From Halomonas sp. SpR8 (GTDB lineage: Bacteria > Pseudomonadota > Gammaproteobacteria > Pseudomonadales > Halomonadaceae), in assembly GCF_031010195.1 (NCBI RefSeq), contig NZ_JAUAMC010000006.1, positions 237,876 to 301,875 of the forward strand: DNA of 64,000 nucleotides. The letters run 5' to 3'. The translations under genes were made by a program, and so were the position numbers. The notes beneath the pieces were generated by a model, which saw only the letters and a program-made list of their open reading frames with translations, was not told the DNA's origin and made no database searches. How positions within the stretch are numbered: position 1 is the first letter of the stretch; every line of letters starts with the position of its first letter. Below, piece by piece: positions 1 to 9,263 of the stretch.

Positions 1-2520
1 CAGGATCTAAGCCGGTTAACCGCGCTGGATGTCAGCCAGATCGAACTTTACAGTGCTGTTAATAACCACTCAACGCAGCGGGCGTCGGGGTTGGGCCGCC
101 ACTGCGGCGATGATGCCGCCGTAGATGCCGCGTTGATGTCGCGGGCAGTGGGCAGCCCCGTCGCCGTTTGGCTTGATGCCCGCTACGCCAAGGACGTTGA
201 AGCGCTAGGGCAAGCGCAGCGGATTAGCCTAAATGCGGATCTCTCCAGTGACGGTGAGATAGCCCGTTATCGCTATCAGCAGGCCAATCTCACCGGTGAG
301 GTGGCCGCCGTCGGGCTGTGGCTAAGCGGCGCCGCCGCAATCGCCGAGCTGACGGAGTTCCCAACTGGAGATAACGACACACCGCCGTTCTCGCCTTATG
401 TATTTCGCGATCAATACCTTGCCGTACGCTCCCAGCCAGCTTCGCTCACCACCAATCCCACCTTGATCGGTATACAGCAGACATTTGCGCGGGAATCCTT
501 TTTAGATGAGGTTGCCCGCAAGAGCGAACAAGACCCCATCGCGCTGCGGCTGCGTCATCTAGAGGATGCGCGGGGCATTGAGTTGATTGAGTCCGTGGCT
601 AAACGGGCCGAGTGGCAACGTTCGTCCAATCCATCATCGGAATCACTATCCCAGGATCTACTACGCGGGCGAGGCTTTGCCTACTCCCAGCTACCCGACC
701 GGGATCAACGGGTGGAAGCGGGGGTGCGCTCGGCCTGGATTGCCGATGTGGAGGTCAATCGTATTACCGGCGATGTGCAGCTTACCCGCCTGGTGGTGGG
801 GCAGGATGCCGGCCCTGATATTGATACGGCGCGTCTGCAGCAGACGTTACAGGCTCGCGTGTTGGGCGAAGCGCGCCCCTTTTTGGGGCATGAACCCCGT
901 TTCGACGAGTGGGGGGATGGCAGTCGTGCGCTGACTAAACATGAATCTTCAGCGCTAGCGCCAACCGTTTCTTCGCCAACCATTTATTCGCCTAGTGCTT
1001 CGGTGGCCGCTGTTGGGGAAGACGTATTAACCGGTGCGGAGCTGTCGCCGGGTGTTGCGGTTATCGCCAATGCGCTGTTTGATGCCACCGGCCTGCGTTT
1101 TCGTCAACCGCCGTTTACCGCCAACCGCGTACGCCAAGCACTTGAAGAATCGGCGACCGAGGGCTCAGGGCGGCCATCTAAGCGATTTAAACAGTCGCGC
1201 TCCACGAAACGGCGCTGGTTGGCAGCTGCTGCGTTCACCACCATGGCAGGCACTGCGGCCATGGCCTGGCCGTGGAAAGGGGCAATCGCGCCCATTTCCA
1301 GGCCCGCTGCCAACCTCTATTCCGCCGAGACCATCGAGCGCGGGCGGCTGGTCGCTGCAGCGGGCGATTGCGCGGCGTGCCATACCTCCGTAGGTGGCGT
1401 GACCAATGTGGGCGGACGTGCTTTCGAAACCCCCTTTGGTACGCTTTTCAGCACTAATATTACCCCGGATGAAGCAACGGGGATTGGCCAGTGGTCCTAC
1501 GCGGCGTTTGAGCGGGCCATGCGCCACGGCATTAGCCGTGATGGCAGCCACCTGTATCCCGCTTTCCCCTATACGGCGTTTGCCAAAACCAGTGATGCCG
1601 ACTTGCAGGCGCTTTATGCCTACTTAATGGCCCAGCCGCCAGTGGCGGCTGGAAAAAACACGAATGACCTCTTTTTTCCCTTCAGCGTGCGCGCCTTAAT
1701 GGCGGGTTGGAATACCCTTTACCACGATCCGGCGCCCTTCCAACCTGACCCCCTACAGAGCGAACTGTACAACCGAGGCGCCTATCTTGCCGAAGGGTTG
1801 GGCCACTGCAGCGCTTGCCATAGCCCCCGCAATGCCATGGGCGCGGAAAAAAGTGGCGGGGCGTATTTGGCCGGTGCCTTTGTGGATGGCTGGGAAGCGC
1901 CACCGCTGAATACCTTGTCGCGTGCCCCTGTACCGTGGAGTGAAGCATCGCTTTACGACTATCTACGCCAGGGCGAATCGGCACTGCATGGCGTTGCTTC
2001 CGGCCCGATGGCCCCGGTGGTAGCGGGCTTGGGCGAGTTGCCTGAATACGACGTGCGCGCCATTGCCCATTACGTGGCCGCCCAAATGCAGGCGCCCACA
2101 GGCAATAGCGATGCCGATGTGGCGGGGGCAGAACAGCGCGTGGCAAGCGCAGCGCTTAGCGCCCCCGAACTGGAGGCAGGCGAGCGGCTATTTGAAGGTT
2201 CCTGTGCTGCCTGCCATGTGGCGTCTGGTGTGCCGACCTTTTCAAGCGCGAGGATCAACCTGGCGCTGAATACCAATTTGCATAGTGATCACCCCGATAA
2301 CGTTATTCAGTCAATTTTGGGTGGTATTCACGCGGAGCACGTGCCCGGCGTTGGTAATATGCCTGGCTTTGCCGACAGTTTTAGTAATACCCAGGTCGCT
2401 GATTTGGCGACCTATCTTCGAGCGCGCTTTGCCCCAAAGAAAGCGCCTTGGCAACAAGTAAAACAACGCATTGCTGATTTACGCCAGCCTCACCACAACA
2501 ACACTCACTCTACTCCCTGA
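1..2520 (+). CDS. Molybdenum hydroxylase large-subunit C-terminal part fused to tri-haem cytochrome c (5' partial)
   Basis: The frame is open from base 1, so the true start lies before the window. The first ~390 codons resemble the substrate- and cofactor-binding part of xanthine/aldehyde oxidase-type molybdopterin subunits (RDQYLAVRSQP, then FARESFLDEVA). A hydrophobic segment near nt 1207-1275 (WLAAAAFTTMAG) separates this from three class I cytochrome c domains with haem sites CAACH (nt 1369-1383), CSACH (1807-1821) and CAACH (2203-2217). The layout matches IorB/NicB-type dehydrogenases, which hydroxylate N-heterocycles or oxidise aldehydes and pass electrons through c haems. I infer a cytoplasmic Mo domain and periplasmic haems. 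The NicX-like gene downstream favours a pyridine-type substrate, but the substrate is not shown. Confidence 0.8.
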   Translation, partial: QDLSRLTALDVSQIELYSAVNNHSTQRASGLGRHCGDDAAVDAALMSRAVGSPVAVWLDARYAKDVEALGQAQRISLNADLSSDGEIARYRYQQANLTGEVAAVGLWLSGAAAIAELTEFPTGDNDTPPFSPYVFRDQYLAVRSQPASLTTNPTLIGIQQTFARESFLDEVARKSEQDPIALRLRHLEDARGIELIESVAKRAEWQRSSNPSSESLSQDLLRGRGFAYSQLPDRDQRVEAGVRSAWIADVEVNRITGDVQLTRLVVGQDAGPDIDTARLQQTLQARVLGEARPFLGHEPRFDEWGDGSRALTKHESSALAPTVSSPTIYSPSASVAAVGEDVLTGAELSPGVAVIANALFDATGLRFRQPPFTANRVRQALEESATEGSGRPSKRFKQSRSTKRRWLAAAAFTTMAGTAAMAWPWKGAIAPISRPAANLYSAETIERGRLVAAAGDCAACHTSVGGVTNVGGRAFETPFGTLFSTNITPDEATGIGQWSYAAFERAMRHGISRDGSHLYPAFPYTAFAKTSDADLQALYAYLMAQPPVAAGKNTNDLFFPFSVRALMAGWNTLYHDPAPFQPDPLQSELYNRGAYLAEGLGHCSACHSPRNAMGAEKSGGAYLAGAFVDGWEAPPLNTLSRAPVPWSEASLYDYLRQGESALHGVASGPMAPVVAGLGELPEYDVRAIAHYVAAQMQAPTGNSDADVAGAEQRVASAALSAPELEAGERLFEGSCAACHVASGVPTFSSARINLALNTNLHSDHPDNVIQSILGGIHAEHVPGVGNMPGFADSFSNTQVADLATYLRARFAPKKAPWQQVKQRIADLRQPHHNNTHSTP

Positions 2521-2541
2521 CGTAATAAAACGAGGTGGACT

Positions 2542-2730
2542 ATGAAACGTAGTAAATGGATATGGCTAGTTTGGGCCGTCGTCTTGCTGAGCTATTTAGT
2601 GCCTTACACCCTATTGAGCGGTGTCGCGCTCTGGTACGGCAGCTTCCTGTTTTGGGCGTGTGCAGGGTTAGCGGTTATTGCTCTGAACGTGTTTATCACT
2701 AAAGATTTTGAGGAGCACAGCAATGACTGA
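2542..2730 (+). CDS. Small two-helix membrane protein, DUF3311-like, symporter partner
   Basis: A 62-residue protein with two hydrophobic helices (residues ~5-25 and ~33-52) and a short acidic tail. A clear ribosome site (GAGGTGG) lies about 5 bases before the ATG. Its stop overlaps the start of the downstream sodium:solute symporter by 8 bases, so the two are translationally coupled. Small DUF3311-type proteins are commonly paired with SSS-family symporters. It probably helps assembly or function of the symporter, but no biochemical role can be read from the sequence. Confidence 0.75.
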   Translation: MKRSKWIWLVWAVVLLSYLVPYTLLSGVALWYGSFLFWACAGLAVIALNVFITKDFEEHSND

Positions 2731-4243
2731 ATCACTCATCTGGTGGTCCATTGCCATCTACTTATTGATTGCGATCGGCATCGCGATTATGTCTCGCCAA
2801 GGCGCTTCAGACGACGCCTCCAAAAGTATGTCGGGATACTTCCTGGGCAACCGACAAATGAACGGTTTTGTCTCTGCGCTAAGTTACAGCGCCACTACTT
2901 ACAGCGCCTTTATGATGGTGGGTCTGGCAGGCCTTACCTATGCCGGTGGCGTTGGCGCGCTGGGCTTTGAAATTATCTACTTTGCCGGTGTTTCGCTGGT
3001 GGCTATCTTTGGGCCCAAATTCTGGGCGGTGGGCAAAAAATTCGGCTTTGTGACTCCAAGCGAGATGTTAGGACATCGCTACAACAGCAAGCATGTGGCC
3101 ATGGCCATCTCCATCGCCAGCTGTATCTTCCTGATTCCCTACTCGGCCGTTCAGCTTGCTGGCGTAGGTTACCTGCTGCAAGGCATTACCGATGGGGCGA
3201 TTACCTTTACCACCGGGGTGGTATTAGCCACGGTGATCGCGATCTTTTTCTCTTATATCGCCGGGATTCGTTCGGTGATGTGGACCGACTCCCTCCAGGC
3301 GATCATGATGATTGTCGCCTCAACACTGGTGGCCTTTCTGGTTATTCAGGGCCTGGGTGGTTTTGGCGCGCTATTCGATACGCTAGCAACGGAGCACCCC
3401 CAGTCGCTAACGGTGCCTGGCTCAGGACTATTCAGCTTTGTCACTTTCCTGGGGCTGACGATTCCCTGGTTCTTCTTTAGCCTCTCGAATCCCCAAGTCA
3501 GTCAGCGCCTGTTTATGCCCTCTTCGCTGCGCTCGATGCGTCATATGCTGATTGGCTTCCTGGTATTTGGTTTTATCTACACCATGGTGTCGGTGCTATG
3601 GGGCTTCTCCGCCTTGGCTGCTTTCCCGAGTCTGGAACGGGCGGATTTGGCCACACCGACACTGCTGGCTTCAGAGTTTGTCCCACCCGTGCTAGGCGTC
3701 ATCGTGATGATCGGCATTATGGCCGCAGCTGTGTCCACCATTGACTCGATCATGCTGACCCTGGCCTCCATGGTCTCCCGTGATGTGTATGCCAACGTCA
3801 AACCTAACGTTAGTGAAAAGCGTCAACTGCTGGTGGGTAAGTTTGTGGTGCCGGTGATTGCGCTAATGGCGTTAGCCTTCGCCGAGCTGCAGCTTGACCT
3901 GATTGCGGTGCTGTCAGTGGCTGCATCGTCGGGCCTAGTCGCCATGGTGCCTGCATTAATTGGCGCCTTCTATTGGAAACGCGGCACGGCTGCCGGTGCA
4001 TTGGTTAGCGTGGTGGGCACTAGCGCCTTTGTACTGTTGATGTATGCCACCGGTAACTCGCTGCTGGGCCTGCCTGCCGGCGTATGGGGCATTGTGGTCG
4101 CCAGTGTGCTGTTTGTTGGCGTCAGTCTCGTGACCAAACCCCATCAAGCCACCACGGATGCATTCTTTACCGCCATTGCTGAAGAACTGGGAAAAAAACG
4201 TCGTTCTTCTAACGATCAGGTGTCTAAAGAGGCGGCTGCCTAG
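2723..4243 (+). CDS. Sodium:solute symporter (SSS family)
   Basis: A 506-residue polytopic membrane protein with about 13 predicted helices. The N-terminal region (SGYFLGNRQMNGFVSALSY) and the GRYNS-like loop after TPSEMLGHRY are typical of the SSS/PutP family, which imports solutes with sodium. I chose ATG 2723 because AGGAG lies just upstream and because it overlaps the end of the small membrane protein gene. The substrate cannot be read from sequence. Position between the Mo-hydroxylase and the NicX-like dioxygenase suggests uptake of a carboxylated aromatic or pyridine-type compound. Confidence 0.85.
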   Translation: MTESLIWWSIAIYLLIAIGIAIMSRQGASDDASKSMSGYFLGNRQMNGFVSALSYSATTYSAFMMVGLAGLTYAGGVGALGFEIIYFAGVSLVAIFGPKFWAVGKKFGFVTPSEMLGHRYNSKHVAMAISIASCIFLIPYSAVQLAGVGYLLQGITDGAITFTTGVVLATVIAIFFSYIAGIRSVMWTDSLQAIMMIVASTLVAFLVIQGLGGFGALFDTLATEHPQSLTVPGSGLFSFVTFLGLTIPWFFFSLSNPQVSQRLFMPSSLRSMRHMLIGFLVFGFIYTMVSVLWGFSALAAFPSLERADLATPTLLASEFVPPVLGVIVMIGIMAAAVSTIDSIMLTLASMVSRDVYANVKPNVSEKRQLLVGKFVVPVIALMALAFAELQLDLIAVLSVAASSGLVAMVPALIGAFYWKRGTAAGALVSVVGTSAFVLLMYATGNSLLGLPAGVWGIVVASVLFVGVSLVTKPHQATTDAFFTAIAEELGKKRRSSNDQVSKEAAA

Positions 4244-4363
4244 CTGCTTATTCCGGCCAAACCATAGAGCGCTGGGTATGCCCATTGGCGAGCTTAAGCG
4301 CTCTCAGCAAACTCTTCCCGGTACGCTATAGCGGAGCATGCGCCCGGGAAGCTTGGAGACGTT

Positions 4364-5395
4364 ATGGATCATGCAAGCTTTACGGAAATTTGCCTCCACC
4401 AGCTAAAAATGTCTGGCGTACATGAAGGCGAAAAGCTCGTCGTGCTAACCCAGGGTAGCGAACGCCTTGATTATGCCGACGCCTTTATGGCGGCGGGGCA
4501 GCGCTTAGGCGCCAATATGTACCATATGCGGTTACCCGCACCACTACCCACAGGTGGTTGGGCCGTGGGAGCAACGGGGCTTGCCAGCATGCCCGATGCG
4601 GTGGAGGCGCTAAAGAACTGCGACATGCTGATCGACTGCATCTTCCTGCTGTTCTCGCCGGAGCAAATGGCGATTCAAGCCGCCGGTACGCGCATACTGA
4701 CGGCAGTTGAGCCGCCTGAGCTGCTGGCCAGAATGCTGCCCACCCAGGAGCTGCGCGAAAAGGTCGAGCTGGCCGCCGCGCTACTGGAAAAAGCCAAGGT
4801 GATGCGCATCACCTCGCCCCACGGCACCGATGTCACCTACCAACTGAATACGTACGCTACCGTCGCCGAGTATGCCTGCACCGATGAGCCTGGTCGCTGG
4901 GATCACTGGCCCTCTGGCTTTGTATTTACCGGCGGCGATGACGATGGCGTTGATGGCACCATTGTGGTGGCGCCAGGCGACATCTTGCTGCCGCAGAATA
5001 TGTACGTCCGAGAGCCCATTACGTACACCATCGAAAAGGGCTGGATTAGTGATATACGCGGCGGGCTGGATGCCGAGTTGGTGAAATCCTATATGGATAG
5101 CTTTAACGACCCGCGCGGCCTGGGGATGAGCCATGTGGGCTGGGGTATGAACCCGAATGCCAAGTGGCACCGTATGGTGCCGGGCGAGTTCCCCGGGGGT
5201 ATGGGGATGGAGCCGCGCAGTTTCTATGGCAACGTGATGTTCTCAACCGGCCCGAACAGCGAACTGGGCGGGTCTAACGATACCGCCTGCCACCTGGATA
5301 TCCCCATGCGCAACTGTTCGCTGTTTCTCGATGATGAGCCTATCGTGATTGATGGCGATATCGTCGTTAAAGAGCTGCAAATGGCTAGCAGTTAG
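4364..5395 (+). CDS. NicX-family protein (2,5-dihydroxypyridine 5,6-dioxygenase-like; M29 fold)
   Basis: A 343-residue protein resembling NicX-type ring-cleavage dioxygenases, which derive from the M29 aminopeptidase fold. Recognisable blocks are AVEPPELLARMLPT, DEPGRWDHWPSGF, the MSHVGWG His and the CHLDIP His/Asp pair. The last two correspond to the non-haem iron ligands described for NicX. NicX opens 2,5-dihydroxypyridine to N-formylmaleamate in nicotinate breakdown. Here the other nic genes (nicC, nicD, nicF) are absent, so the true substrate may be another hydroxylated N-heterocycle. GGAG precedes the ATG by 7 bases. The 120-bp gap upstream holds two inverted repeats (4266-4302 and 4313-4352). 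Annotation pipelines may name such proteins leucyl aminopeptidase. Confidence 0.7.
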   Translation: MDHASFTEICLHQLKMSGVHEGEKLVVLTQGSERLDYADAFMAAGQRLGANMYHMRLPAPLPTGGWAVGATGLASMPDAVEALKNCDMLIDCIFLLFSPEQMAIQAAGTRILTAVEPPELLARMLPTQELREKVELAAALLEKAKVMRITSPHGTDVTYQLNTYATVAEYACTDEPGRWDHWPSGFVFTGGDDDGVDGTIVVAPGDILLPQNMYVREPITYTIEKGWISDIRGGLDAELVKSYMDSFNDPRGLGMSHVGWGMNPNAKWHRMVPGEFPGGMGMEPRSFYGNVMFSTGPNSELGGSNDTACHLDIPMRNCSLFLDDEPIVIDGDIVVKELQMASS

Positions 5396-5412
5396 TGCGT
5401 CAGCAGTATGCT

Positions 5413-5439
5413 GAAAAAGCCCCGGTTGGGGCTTTTTTT
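5413..5439. terminator. Bidirectional Rho-independent terminator
   Basis: A GC-rich stem (AAGCCCC / GGGGCTT, loop GGTT) is flanked by A residues on the left and a run of seven T on the right. It lies between the convergent NicX-like gene and pxpC and can serve both strands. Confidence 0.85.
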
Positions 5440-5442
5440 ACT

Positions 5443-6393
5443 TCAAATCCATGTGTTTAACTGTGTACGATAATCATCCTGCGCCTGGCGGGCGCTGACT
5501 GGTGTAAGCCACACCTCGGTGCCGGGTAGGCATTGTGACAGGGTGGCGCAGGCCATCGGGGTGAGAGCGCCTAAACGCGGGTAGCCGCCAATGGTCTGGC
5601 GGTCGTTCATCAGTACGATGGGTTGACCATCCGGCGGTACCTGAACCGCCCCCAGCGGAATGCCTTCGGAAATAATCCCCGTAAGCGAACCGTGTAGCGC
5701 AGGGCCTGTGAGCCGGACGCCCATGCGGTCGGCGCGGTTATCCACTTTCCAGGGGTGGTTGAACACCTGGAATAGTGCGCGACCGCTAAACGAGGCGATT
5801 TGCGAACCGAGCACGATAGGCAAGCGGCAGCCCGAGGTGGGTATGCGCGGGCCTTGGCCTTCAGGAATACGGCGTAGCGCAGGGGCGGTGCCTTTCCAGG
5901 TCAAGCGGTCGCCGACTTTTAAGGGCTTACCATCTTCATGCAGGCCGCCCAGCTGTTCCCGGGCGGTGCAGGCACGGCTGCCCAGCACCTCTGGCGCGTT
6001 TAGCCCGCCGGGAAAGGCTAGGTAGGCGCGTAGGCCCTGGCGCGGTTGGCGAAACACTAGGCGTTGGCCGGGCAGTAGCTTAAAGCTGGCATTGGGAGCG
6101 AGCGGCTTGCCATCCAATTGGGCGTCCAGATCCGCACCGGTCAGCGCCAGGCGCACTTCGCGTTCGGTTTCAAAGCTCAGGCCGCCGCCCATAACAATTT
6201 CCAGCGCGGCGCTGTTTAGCGCATTACCCAGCAGCCAGTTGGCCCAATTAAATGCGATCCAGTCGGCAGCACCGCCCTGGGTAACCCCTAAATGGCCAAC
6301 GCCAAACCGCCCGGCATCCTGAATCAGTGCCAGCGGACCTACCTGTTTAACGATCATTCCTGCTTGTGCGTGATTCGTGGCGTTCTGGCTCAT
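5443..6393 (-). CDS. pxpC: 5-oxoprolinase subunit C (biotin-dependent carboxyltransferase-like)
   Basis: A 316-residue protein of the PxpC/KipA family (cyclophilin-like carboxyltransferase fold). Visible family blocks are IQDAGRFGVGHLGVTQGGAAD near the N-terminus and NDRQTIGGYPRLG near residue 265. With PxpA and PxpB it forms the ATP-dependent 5-oxoprolinase that opens 5-oxoproline to glutamate in the cytoplasm. It is the last gene of a tight leftward operon, and its start overlaps the end of pxpB by 4 bases. Related families act on allophanate and other lactams, so 5-oxoproline is the best guess rather than proven. Confidence 0.88.
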   Translation of the reverse strand: MSQNATNHAQAGMIVKQVGPLALIQDAGRFGVGHLGVTQGGAADWIAFNWANWLLGNALNSAALEIVMGGGLSFETEREVRLALTGADLDAQLDGKPLAPNASFKLLPGQRLVFRQPRQGLRAYLAFPGGLNAPEVLGSRACTAREQLGGLHEDGKPLKVGDRLTWKGTAPALRRIPEGQGPRIPTSGCRLPIVLGSQIASFSGRALFQVFNHPWKVDNRADRMGVRLTGPALHGSLTGIISEGIPLGAVQVPPDGQPIVLMNDRQTIGGYPRLGALTPMACATLSQCLPGTEVWLTPVSARQAQDDYRTQLNTWI

Positions 6394-7106
6394 GGCCGCT
6401 CCTCCATGGGCGTGGTGTCGCCACCGTCCGCTTCAAATTCCGCTCGAGAGATGGCTCTAAAACGCACCTTGTCACCGGGACGGAACAACGGCTCGCCACG
6501 CTTGGCATGCTCGAATAGCGGCACATTGGTGCGCCCCAGAATGTTCCAGCCACCCGGGGAGAGCAGTGGATAAATGGCGGTTTGACGATCGGCAATGCCC
6601 ACGCTACCGGCAGCGACCTTGCGGCGCGGTGTTTTCAAGCGTGGCGTGGCGATTGCTTCATCTACCAAGCCCATAAAGCCATAGCCAGGCGCGAAACCCA
6701 ATGCAAAGACGCAGTAGTCGTGGTTGCAGTGCTGCTTGATCAGCTCGTCCACACTGATACCTGCGCGCTTGGCGACCAGGGGCAGTTCAGGGCCGACGCT
6801 TTCGTCGTACCACACGGGGATATCGTGCAGTTCACCGGCTTGAGTATCCACAGGGGTAAGGCCTGAAAGTGCCTTGTGAATAAGTTGAATCGCCTCGCTA
6901 TGAGTTAACTGCAAGCAGTCGTAATGCAGCAACAGCGTGGTGTAAGAGGGCACCAAGTCAATTAACACGCCCCCAAAGGCGTTACGCAGCGCTTGGTCGG
7001 CAGCGATTACCCAGGCCATATTGGTTTCGTCGATGGCGTCGAACAGGCGCACCAGCAGAGCGTCCATGGCGGCGGTTTCAATGTTTTTTTCAATATTGGC
7101 TTTCAC
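6390..7106 (-). CDS. pxpB: 5-oxoprolinase subunit B
   Basis: A 238-residue protein of the PxpB/KipI (allophanate hydrolase subunit 1) family. The core block [17 protein letters not shown] and the segment [21 protein letters not shown] are family hallmarks. It pairs with PxpC. Its start overlaps the pxpA stop by 4 bases, so it is translated with its neighbours in a three-gene operon. Confidence 0.9.
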   Translation of the reverse strand: MKANIEKNIETAAMDALLVRLFDAIDETNMAWVIAADQALRNAFGGVLIDLVPSYTTLLLHYDCLQLTHSEAIQLIHKALSGLTPVDTQAGELHDIPVWYDESVGPELPLVAKRAGISVDELIKQHCNHDYCVFALGFAPGYGFMGLVDEAIATPRLKTPRRKVAAGSVGIADRQTAIYPLLSPGGWNILGRTNVPLFEHAKRGEPLFRPGDKVRFRAISRAEFEADGGDTTPMEERP

Positions 7107-7855
7107 GCCTGCTCCAGCGCCTGAAAGGCCTCGCGGATAGCGCGAACGGCAGCCACGGATTCAGGATTATCGCCGTGAACACAGAGGGTGTCGCAGGCTA
7201 ACGGCAGCTTGGTACCGTCGAGTGCGGTGAGCGGTTCGCCTTTGGCCAGCATAATGGCTTGATTGACGATGGTGTTTTGGTCGTGGTGAACGGCATTGGG
7301 TAAACGCCGCGAAGCCAGGTGGCCATTGGCGTCGTAGGCGCGATCAGCAAAGGTCTCGAACCACAGGGTAATACCCATTTTGGCGGCTAACTCGCGGTGT
7401 GGCTCGGGGTTGGCGGTGGACATAATCATTAACGGCAGACTGGCGTCATAAGCCCGTACGGCACGCATCACGCCCTCCAGTAGCGCCGGGTTGGCGGCCA
7501 TGTCGTTATACAACGCACCGTGCGGTTTGATATAGCTGAGTTGAGTGCCTTCGGCTTGGCATATGCCCACCAACGCTCCCACTTGATAAAGCACCATATC
7601 TTCCGCTTCTTCTGGCGAGCAGGCCATGGAGCGCCGCCCAAAACCCATCAAATCCGGGTAGCCAGGGTGCGCGCCAATACGTACGTCATTTTGAACCGCT
7701 AGTTTGACGGTGTGGCGCATCACGTGGGGGTCGGAGGCGTGGAAGCCGCAGGCGATATTGGCACAGTCGACGTAAGGCATCGCCTCGGTATCCAGGCCAA
7801 GGCGCCAGTTGCCGAAACTTTCGCCCATATCGCAATTAAGCAGGGGGATGGCCAT
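7103..7855 (-). CDS. pxpA: 5-oxoprolinase subunit A (LamB/YcsF family)
   Basis: A 250-residue LamB/YcsF-family protein, first gene of the pxpABC operon. The N-terminal signature [16 protein letters not shown], then [13 protein letters not shown] and [15 protein letters not shown], are diagnostic, as is CVHGDNP near the C-terminus. It acts with PxpBC in cleavage of 5-oxoproline. It is transcribed divergently from the LysR gene and may be controlled by it. Confidence 0.92.
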   Translation of the reverse strand: MAIPLLNCDMGESFGNWRLGLDTEAMPYVDCANIACGFHASDPHVMRHTVKLAVQNDVRIGAHPGYPDLMGFGRRSMACSPEEAEDMVLYQVGALVGICQAEGTQLSYIKPHGALYNDMAANPALLEGVMRAVRAYDASLPLMIMSTANPEPHRELAAKMGITLWFETFADRAYDANGHLASRRLPNAVHHDQNTIVNQAIMLAKGEPLTALDGTKLPLACDTLCVHGDNPESVAAVRAIREAFQALEQA

Positions 7856-8045
7856 AGCGACTCCTGTTAGTTATGGGGGCTTTCAGTTATTAGTGCTTTC
7901 ACTTGGCTGAAGCAAAACGCGAAGCCAACACCAATATATGAAGTCGGTTTGCTCAGTGCCAATCGTTTTTGTCGATACTAACTATTGGGCGCTCCTATCA
8001 TGTTGTTATTTATTGAAAAATGGTTGACGGTGAGGAGCGATACGC

Positions 8046-8073
8046 TTATCACAGTATAGGTGCGGCGTGATAA
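8046..8073. promoter_or_regulatory. Perfect 7-bp inverted repeat in the pxpA/lysR divergent gap
   Basis: TTATCAC and GTGATAA are separated by 14 bases. It is the clearest dyad in the 359-bp gap between pxpA (leftward) and the LysR gene (rightward), which otherwise holds no gene that I can support. A LysR-type regulator would be expected to bind in this gap, but this arm sequence is not the classical T-N11-A form, so the assignment is tentative. Confidence 0.4.
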
Positions 8074-8214
8074 TAACGTTGGTCGAGTTGCGCTGTCGGG
8101 AGTGGTCTCAAAGTTGCATAGTGACATGCTAGCTGTGTGGTAACCCTCGGCAGTCACGATGCAACGGCGCAACGCTGTTTTCCACTTTAGAAGGTCATTG
8201 GTAGGCGAGTCACT

Positions 8215-9195
8215 ATGCTCGATTTTAAAGAACTTGAGGCGTTTGTATGGGCGGTAAGGCTCGGCTCCTTCCGTAAGGCGGCGACCCGCCTGCACCTTAC
8301 CCAGCCTTCTGTATCTGAGCGTATTTCACGCCTTGAATCCACGGTGGGAGAGTTGCTGCTGGAACGGTCTGCTCGGCCTATCCAGCCGACCATGCGCGGT
8401 CGTGAGTTCTTTGTCCACGCAGAGCGAATGCTGCACCAACGTGATGAGGCAATGAAGCTATTCGATAGCGAAGAGGCTTTTTCTGCACCACTTCGGCTCG
8501 GCACGATTGAAACCATTGCCCATAGCTGGTTTCCCGACTTTATGCGCAGGCTCACCGAGCGGTACCCGCGTCTCACCATAGAACTGACGGTTGATTATTC
8601 GCCGGTGCTGAATGAGCGGCTACTGAGCAATGAACTGGATATTGTGCTGGCGATGAATGGCTATTCGCCGCAGAAGCAGATTGAGTATGAGTCACTCAGC
8701 CCCTATGAGATGGGCATGTTTGTGTCTCCCCGGCACGCCAAACTGCTAAGTGAAAGTGCCGACACCTGGGGTAAACAACTGCCGTTTATTTCGTTTGGTA
8801 AGCAGGCGCGCCCTTATGCGGAGCTGGTGAATTACCTGGCAGAGCAGGCCGTGGCCAGCCCGCGTATTCATAGCGTTAGTACCTTGATGACGATTGTACG
8901 CATGACCACCGAAGGGTTAGGGATCGGCGCGCTGCCAGTGGCTACGGTGCTGGATGAGTGGCAGCGGGGGGAGCTCTACCGACTTGAACTGCCGGTGCCG
9001 TTACCGGCCATGCATTATGATGCGATATGGCGCAATGCGAATCATCCGCGCTTTTGCCGAGGGGTTGCCAGCTTGGCCCAGCAGTGTGCCTGCCGCTACG
9101 CCCAGGCGCGGCGTGCTGATATGACAACAACACTTTTCTCCGGGCGCTGGGTTGCTACCCGCGCCTCCTCTGGTACCACCGAAGCAATGAACTAG
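8215..9195 (+). CDS. LysR-family transcriptional regulator
   Basis: A 326-residue regulator. The N-terminal winged helix-turn-helix spans residues ~3-62 (FVWAVRLGSFRKAATRLHLTQPSVS is followed by the ISRLE linker). The rest is the periplasmic-binding-like effector domain starting near residue 90 (PLRLGTIETIAHSWFP). The ~30 C-terminal residues beyond QCACRYA look like an unrelated extension. It lies divergent from pxpABC and upstream of a TRAP transporter, so it may link uptake and use of the same compound. The effector is unknown. Confidence 0.85.
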   Translation: MLDFKELEAFVWAVRLGSFRKAATRLHLTQPSVSERISRLESTVGELLLERSARPIQPTMRGREFFVHAERMLHQRDEAMKLFDSEEAFSAPLRLGTIETIAHSWFPDFMRRLTERYPRLTIELTVDYSPVLNERLLSNELDIVLAMNGYSPQKQIEYESLSPYEMGMFVSPRHAKLLSESADTWGKQLPFISFGKQARPYAELVNYLAEQAVASPRIHSVSTLMTIVRMTTEGLGIGALPVATVLDEWQRGELYRLELPVPLPAMHYDAIWRNANHPRFCRGVASLAQQCACRYAQARRADMTTTLFSGRWVATRASSGTTEAMN

Positions 9196-9263
9196 AAGCA
9201 ACGCACTAGAAGCAACGGACGATTAGAAGCACCACACTTAATAGAAATAAGAGGGTTCTCACG

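Noticed and set aside
7978..8579. Leftward reading frames over the pxpA/lysR gap and the start of the LysR gene
   Set aside because: They overlap the regulator's coding sequence, lack ribosome sites and show no family features.
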